Positions 5,791 through 9,894 of a stretch of 9,894 bases of DNA are shown one piece after another (the stretch's first letter is position 1; every line of letters begins with the position of its first letter). The position numbers and the translations under genes are program-made. The stretch spans positions 1 to 9,894 of the forward strand of contig JAOZLO010000073.1 in assembly GCA_029934775.1 (NCBI GenBank), written 5' to 3'. Origin of the DNA: Desulfocapsaceae bacterium (lineage in GTDB: Bacteria; Desulfobacterota; Desulfobulbia; Desulfobulbales; Desulfocapsaceae). The notes below the pieces were generated by a model. That model was not told where the DNA came from, did not search any database, and saw nothing but the letters and a program-made list of their open reading frames with translations.

Positions 5791-7135
5791 TCTCTGTGGT
5801 GAGAGAATGTGTCTTTTGGGTTGCGGACAGCCAGCGTTCGTCTCCTCTAAGTAAGCTATTCTGGTCCCGAAACAGCTCCCCCAGGTTTGTAACCCACGTA
5901 GTATTATCAAACTCGGCTTCCACATATTTCCTTCCGTTGCTGATGAGTCGGTGGCGCAGATCTTCATCTGTGACCATTCGAATTATTGCTTTTGACATTG
6001 CCTCCGGATCAGACGGAGCGACGGTGATGCCTGTTTTTTCATTGAGCAGGATTTCAGGGATTGCCGAAATCTCAGTTGACAGGGCAGGCACCCCCATTGC
6101 CAGGCTTTCGACAAGCACGTTGGGGATTCCATCCCGATCGCCGGATCGTGCAATTTCACAGGCCAGTATGAAAAGATCACTTTTCCTGAAATGATGCAGT
6201 ACCTCTTCATGTGTTCGGGTTCCAAGCCATTTGCAATTTTTGTTTAGTCCTAAAGTAGATATAAGATTGAGGATTTTTTCTTTGTCATCACCATCACCTA
6301 TAAGGGTGTGATGGAATTGAATACCTTTGTCATGAAGGATTTTCAGAGCCTTGTATAAGGTTGGCAGCCCCTTTTTTTCCGTCAGTCTGGCAATTGTTAA
6401 AAATTGATATGGAGGTGTCGGTTGAATACTGCGTTGCCGGTGTTGAAACAGGCTTATATCAATACCGTGGTAGATGCAGAAAATCGGTGTGGAGCTGTTA
6501 CCGGCTACACTCTCAAGGTATTTCAGGTTATGAGAGGTGCAGGTGGTAACGAATCTGGCACGTTCAATCTTTCGCTTAATCTTCTCCTTTGAAGAGGTAT
6601 AGATATCTTTCGCGTGGGCAGTGAAACTGAAAGGTGTTCCTGATAAAAGTGAGGCAAAGAGTGTTACAGAAGTTGGTGAATGAGCAAAATGGCCATGGAG
6701 ATGGACAATATTCTTGTCTTTCAGCAGTATATTATTTGTGAGATATCCGGCCTGCAGCAAGTGTTTCAGGGTTGCCAGCCCATTTTTTCGGCGAACACCG
6801 TCGGCAGCGAAATTTAAGGTTTTAAGATAAATTGCGGGACGTTTGGCAGCAAGAAAAATATTAGGGGATATCAGGCGGGAGAAATCGAGAAACAGTTCGG
6901 TTGGAAGGTAGTCGACCTGTGCTTTTATCTCTTTTACCGATGCATGGCAGAAATTTTCCCTTGGCTGGCGCATTGGAAACAGCCGCAATTGAAATCCCAT
7001 TTTTTCAAGAAGGAGGATTTCATTAGAAATAAAGGTTTCTGAAATCCTCGGATAGCCTTTTAAAACATAGCCGAGGATCGGCTGTTGATGGGTGGACGAT
7101 AGAGTTTGTTGTAGCCTATTCAATTGAATGCTCAT
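5783..7135 (-). CDS. GT4-family glycosyltransferase (group 1)
   Basis: A 450-residue soluble retaining glycosyltransferase of GT-B fold. The N-terminal domain starts at GYVLKGYPRISETFISNEI (22-40), typical of WcaL-like and related GT4 enzymes. HLHGHFAHSPTS (145-156) and FTAHAKDIY (171-179) are acceptor-side signatures. The C-terminal domain carries LTIARLTEKKG, IGDGDDKE, WLGTRTHEEV and GDRDGIPNVLVESLAMG. The last is the EX7E nucleotide-sugar motif in the Asp335-X7-Glu343 form common in this subfamily. ATG 7135 is preferred; a TTG at 7150 would add five residues and neither start has a strong ribosome-binding site. With ATG 7135 the gene overlaps the preceding gene by 20 bases, so coupling is likely. 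The last codons fall in short repeat sequence (about 5783-5806), so the C-terminal tail TTESL was probably set by repeat DNA. The sugar donor is unknown. Confidence 0.9.
   Translation of the reverse strand: MSIQLNRLQQTLSSTHQQPILGYVLKGYPRISETFISNEILLLEKMGFQLRLFPMRQPRENFCHASVKEIKAQVDYLPTELFLDFSRLISPNIFLAAKRPAIYLKTLNFAADGVRRKNGLATLKHLLQAGYLTNNILLKDKNIVHLHGHFAHSPTSVTLFASLLSGTPFSFTAHAKDIYTSSKEKIKRKIERARFVTTCTSHNLKYLESVAGNSSTPIFCIYHGIDISLFQHRQRSIQPTPPYQFLTIARLTEKKGLPTLYKALKILHDKGIQFHHTLIGDGDDKEKILNLISTLGLNKNCKWLGTRTHEEVLHHFRKSDLFILACEIARSGDRDGIPNVLVESLAMGVPALSTEISAIPEILLNEKTGITVAPSDPEAMSKAIIRMVTDEDLRHRLISNGRKYVEAEFDNTTWVTNLGELFRDQNSLLRGDERWLSATQKTHSLTTESL
5789..5806. repeat. Second copy of the CTCTCTGTGGTG repeat
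   Basis: GCTCTCTGTGGTGAGAGA differs from 5060-5077 at one position in 18. This copy lies inside the last codons of the GT4 gene, directly beside the GCCTTTAA repeat, whereas the other copy is intergenic. Confidence 0.55.
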
Positions 7136-8330
7136 TCTTAAAGTGGTCAAGTCGATTCAGCATAGTATCAAGACCAGTGAGTTTGAATGCTCTTATTGTA
7201 TCGATATATTGTTTCTGGCTATCGATAATTGAAATTATTTTTTCTCTTAATAATTGAGGTGTGACTTCCGTCCAGGGGATAAAATCGAGCAGTCCTTTGC
7301 TCTTGAGTCTCTGAGCCCGGATTAGCTGTTCTCTTCGCGGGGTCTGCCTGGGGATAATCAGGGCAGGAGTCTGCTGGGTTAAAATTTCACATATGGTATT
7401 ATATCCTCCCATGGAGATGACCAGATCGGCTGCTGCTATCAGTTCTTCAAGTCTGGGATGGAACGGAAGAGTTTTGATACCAAACAGCTTGGCCCGTTTT
7501 TTAAGCTGTTCTCTCTTCTTTTTGGGCATGAAAGGCCCGGTAATGATAATTGATTTAAAGGGAAGAGAAGTGGGGTAATAATCGTGCATTGAAATGTACT
7601 GTTCCAGGACTTCATAACCATCTCCACCACCTCCGGTGGTGACCAGGATAAATTTGTCATCGTCAAAAACTCTGTAGCGTTTACGTACGATATTTCTGGT
7701 TTTTTGGGGAAGTTGCTTTCTCGGGATATATCCGGTGAATTTTATTTTTTTATGGAGCAGCTCCGGTATATTATACATTTTAACAGGATCATAAATGTTC
7801 TTATCGCCATAAATCCAGATTTCGTCGTAGAGTTTTTCCAGATAAGAATAGACGTTCTTGGCCAGCCAGTCTTTCTGTATTACTGCCGAGTCATCAAGGA
7901 TATCCCGCAGCCCCAGAATGGATGTGGTCGATGGGCTGAACTCCTTGAACCATTCCAGAGTAGGCAGAACTTCACGCTTTAAACCCAGTGGTTCCTTGTC
8001 AACAATAAAAAGATTGGGTCTGAAAGTTTTTGCTGTTGCCAGGATGATATTGGTACGAATGGAGAGTGCCTGTTCTTGATCAATGCGGATAGAAAGAGAC
8101 TGGTAGTCATCGTTTGTTTTTTTTATCATTCCCGGGATTCGAACAAAATCCACCTGCTGTGGAAAGGAGAAACGGCCAGCAAATGGTGATCCGGTGAGGA
8201 TGAGGACATTGGTATTCTGGTCTCTCAGGTGGTTGGCGATCGCCATTGTTCTGCGGATATGCCCCAGCCCGTAGGTGTCATGTGAATACATGAGAATATT
8301 GAAATTACGTGAAACCGTTGTGGTGGGCAT
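7116..8330 (-). CDS. COG4671-type glycosyltransferase, GT-B fold (first copy)
   Basis: A 404-residue soluble protein and the first gene of the glycan operon. The start of the domain, ILMYSHDTYGLGHIRRT (12-28), is the family hallmark: an early strand followed by the GLGH loop. VTTGGGGDGYE (230-240) opens the second domain, and LVISMGGYNTICEI (303-316) with PALIIPRQTPRREQ forms the nucleotide-sugar binding part. It shares the glycine loops and MGGYN with the gene at 3877-5034 but is otherwise clearly diverged. The open frame extends to a TTG at 8369, but that codon lies in the T-run of the terminator at 8368-8399 and is rejected. ATG 8330 is used here; ATG 8291, just before YSHDTYG, is also possible. 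None of these starts has a Shine-Dalgarno sequence, so the first gene of the operon may be weakly or specially translated. Membership of COG4671 is by recognition; donor and acceptor are unknown. Confidence 0.83.
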   Translation of the reverse strand: MPTTTVSRNFNILMYSHDTYGLGHIRRTMAIANHLRDQNTNVLILTGSPFAGRFSFPQQVDFVRIPGMIKKTNDDYQSLSIRIDQEQALSIRTNIILATAKTFRPNLFIVDKEPLGLKREVLPTLEWFKEFSPSTTSILGLRDILDDSAVIQKDWLAKNVYSYLEKLYDEIWIYGDKNIYDPVKMYNIPELLHKKIKFTGYIPRKQLPQKTRNIVRKRYRVFDDDKFILVTTGGGGDGYEVLEQYISMHDYYPTSLPFKSIIITGPFMPKKKREQLKKRAKLFGIKTLPFHPRLEELIAAADLVISMGGYNTICEILTQQTPALIIPRQTPRREQLIRAQRLKSKGLLDFIPWTEVTPQLLREKIISIIDSQKQYIDTIRAFKLTGLDTMLNRLDHFKNEHSIE

Positions 8331-8367
8331 GACAGGAACCGTAAAAAAAATTTGAGTTGCAGCCAAC

Positions 8368-8399
8368 AAAAAACCCCATAGAACACCTGTTCTATGGGG
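8368..8399 (-). terminator. Rho-independent terminator after the barrel-protein gene
   Basis: CCCCATAGAAC and GTTCTATGGGG form a perfect stem of 11 bp (12 if the A-T pair closing the loop is counted) around a 2-4 base loop. On the minus strand it is followed directly by TTTTTT (8373-8368). It lies 22 bases past the stop of the barrel-protein gene and ends transcription there. It sits just upstream of the glycan operon on the same strand, so that operon needs its own promoter or relies on read-through. Confidence 0.9.
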
Positions 8400-8403
8400 T
8401 CAA
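8375..8403 (-). promoter_or_regulatory. Promoter-like boxes inside the terminator palindrome
   Basis: On the minus strand TTGACC (8403-8398, five of six to the -35 consensus) is followed after 17 bases by TATGGG (8380-8375), which keeps only TAT of the -10 box. A transcript would start near 8368 with a leader of about 38 bases to ATG 8330. The -10 box is poor, so this is a candidate for the otherwise missing promoter of the glycan operon, not a firm call. Confidence 0.25.
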
Positions 8404-8421
8404 AAGCAGTGTTTGTTTTGT

Positions 8422-8982
8422 CTAAAAACTCATTGTAAGTCGGTTGCTTACCATGATTATGGATTCAACGTCATTGTAACTGGACCGTTCTGTGAATAAA
8501 TCTCCGGTATCCATATAGGCAAAATGAATCTCATAGGATAAATTATTCAGAAGCTTGTAAATCACTCCCAGATTCGCCTCCCAGCTGGATTCATTTTCGT
8601 AATTGATTGAATCCGGTGCCCACAGGTTTCTTGTTAACCCAAAAGCTCCGAGGAACGAAAACTTTTTCGTTGCATTAAACTGGGCAGCAACTGCAATGCC
8701 TCGTGTATTCACTGTGTGGGATTCTGCTTCAACCCATGAGACTGTGCCTTCGTGTTCGTTGTCAAGTATATCGGAGGTACTGTTGGTGATAACCAGGGGA
8801 CTGAAACTTGCTGAAAATCGTTTTTTCTGCGAATCCTGCATGTCAAGGATTGCCCCTAGATTGTAGGAGGTGACCTTGTAAATGCTGTGGGTTTGTAAAC
8901 CTTCAGCCTTACAACTGCTATACCCAAAAAAGGCAAGCACAACAGCAAAAAAATAAATAAATTTCGTTTCTATTCTTATCAT
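8422..8982 (-). CDS. Small outer-membrane beta-barrel protein, unrecognised family
   Basis: A 186-residue exported protein. Residues 1-26 (MIRIETKFIY, a hydrophobic core, then GYSSCKA) form a signal peptide, with cleavage likely after CKA. A lipoprotein reading at Cys24 is less likely because the preceding residues do not make a good lipobox. The mature part alternates polar and hydrophobic residues in strand-like blocks (FSASFSPLVI, GIAVAAQFNA, FSFLGAFGLTRN, WEANLGVIYKL, SYEIHFAYMD). It ends ...VSNRLTMSF, and a terminal Phe is the usual signal for outer-membrane assembly by BamA. About eight strands are plausible. The frame is open back to 9204, but that extension is repeat-derived; ATG 8982 begins the signal peptide. 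A TTGACT/TAAAAT promoter lies upstream and a strong terminator follows, so it is monocistronic. No family was recognised, and a porin or adhesin role is not claimed. Confidence 0.78.
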   Translation of the reverse strand: MIRIETKFIYFFAVVLAFFGYSSCKAEGLQTHSIYKVTSYNLGAILDMQDSQKKRFSASFSPLVITNSTSDILDNEHEGTVSWVEAESHTVNTRGIAVAAQFNATKKFSFLGAFGLTRNLWAPDSINYENESSWEANLGVIYKLLNNLSYEIHFAYMDTGDLFTERSSYNDVESIIMVSNRLTMSF

Positions 8983-9001
8983 AATTTGAAACTTTTCTCG
9001 T

Positions 9002-9018
9002 CTGGCATAAAAAGCCAG
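9002..9018. repeat. Small hairpin in the barrel-gene leader
   Basis: CTGGC (9002-9006) pairs with GCCAG (9014-9018) across a 7-base AT-rich loop. It lies 20-36 bases before ATG 8982, inside the predicted leader, whose ribosome-binding site is weak. It may influence translation or message stability; this is speculative. Confidence 0.3.
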
Positions 9019-9046
9019 TGATGATGGTACAAAGAACTGTATTGTA

Positions 9047-9074
9047 ATTTTAGCTCTGCTGGGGGAAAAGTCAA
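9047..9074 (-). promoter_or_regulatory. Sigma-70-like promoter of the barrel-protein gene
   Basis: On the minus strand TTGACT (9074-9069, five of six) is followed after 16 bases by TAAAAT (9052-9047, five of six). The predicted start near 9040 leaves a leader of about 58 bases to ATG 8982. Both boxes are good and no gene overlaps them. Confidence 0.6.
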
Positions 9075-9094
9075 GGGAAAATGATAAAATGAAC

Positions 9095-9207
9095 AATTGC
9101 CAGGTAATTGGTAATGAGATATAACGAATGTCGAATAAGGAATGTTGAAATTTGAACGGCTCCTTATTTCTGCGGTTCGAAATTCCCTGTTCGACATTCG
9201 ACATTCA
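9095..9207. repeat. Interspersed inverted repeat element (TTCGACATTC type)
   Basis: An imperfect inverted repeat fills the space between the barrel-protein gene and the gene at 9230. The left arm (GAATGTCGAATAAGGAATG, continuing to 9156) is complementary in pattern to the right arm (9176-9206), which contains GTTCGACATTCGACATTC. A centre with TTATTTCTGCGG separates them. Bases 9182-9206 match 2128-2152 at 22 of 25 positions. The outer limit near 9095 (CAATTGCCAGGTAATTGG) is uncertain. There is no coding capacity, so it would be a non-autonomous palindromic element. It lies immediately upstream of the ribosome-binding site at 9220. Confidence 0.65.
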
Positions 9208-9229
9208 AAATACCGGTTTAGGAGACCAT

Positions 9230-9894
9230 ATGCGCTACGCTACTGTTGGATTGATTTTTCTCTGCTGCTTTATAGGTCTGAGTAGTGCCGTTTATGGCCA
9301 GAATGATACATCTTCTCAAAAGATCGTGATCTCAATTTTTGATGTTCACTCAGCAGGAAGATACACACATTTGCGGGACGGTATCCAGGGTATGTTAATA
9401 AGCCGACTATCCGCTAAAGAAGGAGTCGAGTTGCTCGATTATACAATAAGTGAAAAGGAGCTTTCTGATCTTAAAGACGGTTCAGGAGAGGGAGGAGTTG
9501 TCTCTCTGGGAGTAGAGGCGGATTATCTTGTTACCGGGGCTCTTTTTGCTTTGACAAGGGGCTTGAATTTACAGATTACTCTCTATCCGCTTTCCGCTGG
9601 AGGAGAAGTGTTGCATTTTTCGACTATTGCCGAAGAGGATGCCCAGATAATTCCTAAAGTGGAACAGTTGTCACAGGATATTGCGGTAAAAGTGTCTGGC
9701 CGGGAAACACTGGAATCTGATGGAGCAAATTCTGAGCAGGACCAGGAAGGAACAAGCGGTTTCATAACCATACACCCTGAGGTTGCCTACAAAAAAGGAT
9801 TATATTCAGGTTCTGTCGTTGGTATCGGTGACAGTGCCATAAAGGTTTCTACCCGGGGAGTGAGACGGACAGGGGAAATACGGGTCGAAATGAT
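9230..9894 (+). CDS. Secreted protein with TolB/CsgG/FlgO-like N-terminal domain (partial)
   Basis: The frame is open from ATG 9230 to the right edge (221 complete codons, no stop). AGGAG (9220-9224) sits 5 bases before the ATG, the best ribosome-binding site in the window. Residues 1-23 (MRYATVGLIF to AVYG) form a signal peptide, so the product is periplasmic or outer-membrane associated. The next part, KIVISIFDVHSAG then LRDGIQGMLISRLS, a strand-rich middle and GVEADYLVTGALF, follows the pattern of TolB-N, CsgG and FlgO domains. In these an opening strand precedes a helix ending 'L...L', then 'DYLVTG'. Similar N-termini, from memory, precede FG-GAP/VCBS repeat regions in desulfobacterial proteins. 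From about residue 177 (GFITIHPE) a new segment begins, and its nature is cut off by the window. Coding sequence and export are clear; the domain assignment is moderate and the function unknown. Confidence 0.8.
   Translation, partial: MRYATVGLIFLCCFIGLSSAVYGQNDTSSQKIVISIFDVHSAGRYTHLRDGIQGMLISRLSAKEGVELLDYTISEKELSDLKDGSGEGGVVSLGVEADYLVTGALFALTRGLNLQITLYPLSAGGEVLHFSTIAEEDAQIIPKVEQLSQDIAVKVSGRETLESDGANSEQDQEGTSGFITIHPEVAYKKGLYSGSVVGIGDSAIKVSTRGVRRTGEIRVEM

Noticed and set aside
5719..5967. An 83-codon N-terminal extension of the phosphatase reading frame
   Set aside because: It covers the repeat region and the end of the GT4 gene, has no family-like sequence, and the catalytic RHG motif sits at the usual distance from ATG 5718.
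8331..8369. TTG start for the first COG4671 gene
   Set aside because: The codon lies inside the terminator T-run, adds a sequence unlike the family and has no ribosome-binding site.
8983..9204. A 74-codon N-terminal extension of the barrel-protein frame
   Set aside because: It translates the interspersed repeat and the promoter region. The signal peptide begins at ATG 8982.

Overview
The window reads as chromosomal DNA from a Gram-negative bacterium. It encodes Sec signal peptides, an outer-membrane beta-barrel protein ending in phenylalanine, and an FtsX-type ABC transporter. Short intergenic repeats of the TTCGAYATTC, GCCTTTAA and CACAGAGGA types, and the general gene style, recall Desulfobacterota (former Deltaproteobacteria). 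That placement is from memory of such genomes and was not computed. No tRNA, rRNA, CRISPR array or transposase gene was found, and no gene-free stretch exceeds 300 bases.

Layout. 1-172 (-) is the start of a secreted protein running off the left edge. 370-1338 (+) is a radical SAM protein with an auxiliary (twitch/SPASM-like) cluster region, alone on its strand. 1363-2103 and 2160-2849 (-) encode the ATPase and an unusually short FtsX-family permease of an ABC transporter, preceded by a good promoter at 3027-3055. 3058-8330 (-) is a tight five-gene operon, in transcription order: COG4671-type glycosyltransferase, GT4 glycosyltransferase, histidine phosphatase, second COG4671-type glycosyltransferase, NodB-like deacetylase. 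8422-8982 (-) is a small outer-membrane barrel protein with its own promoter and a strong intrinsic terminator. 9230-9894 (+) is a secreted protein with a TolB/CsgG/FlgO-like N-terminal domain, cut by the right edge.

How the genes may work together. The five-gene operon looks like a complete route to a small glycoconjugate: three sugar transfers, one phosphate removal and one deacetylation. None of the five proteins shows a signal peptide or membrane segment, and no Wzx/Wzy or ligase gene is present. The product is therefore more likely a cytoplasmic or inner-leaflet glycoside or glycolipid than an exported polymer. The ABC transporter downstream could act on that product or be unrelated. The wider junctions between same-strand genes carry short repeats, while other junctions overlap or nearly touch. 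The most unusual items are the signal-less glycan operon with its phosphatase and deacetylase, the minimal FtsX permease, the orphan radical SAM gene, and a terminator palindrome that also contains promoter-like boxes.
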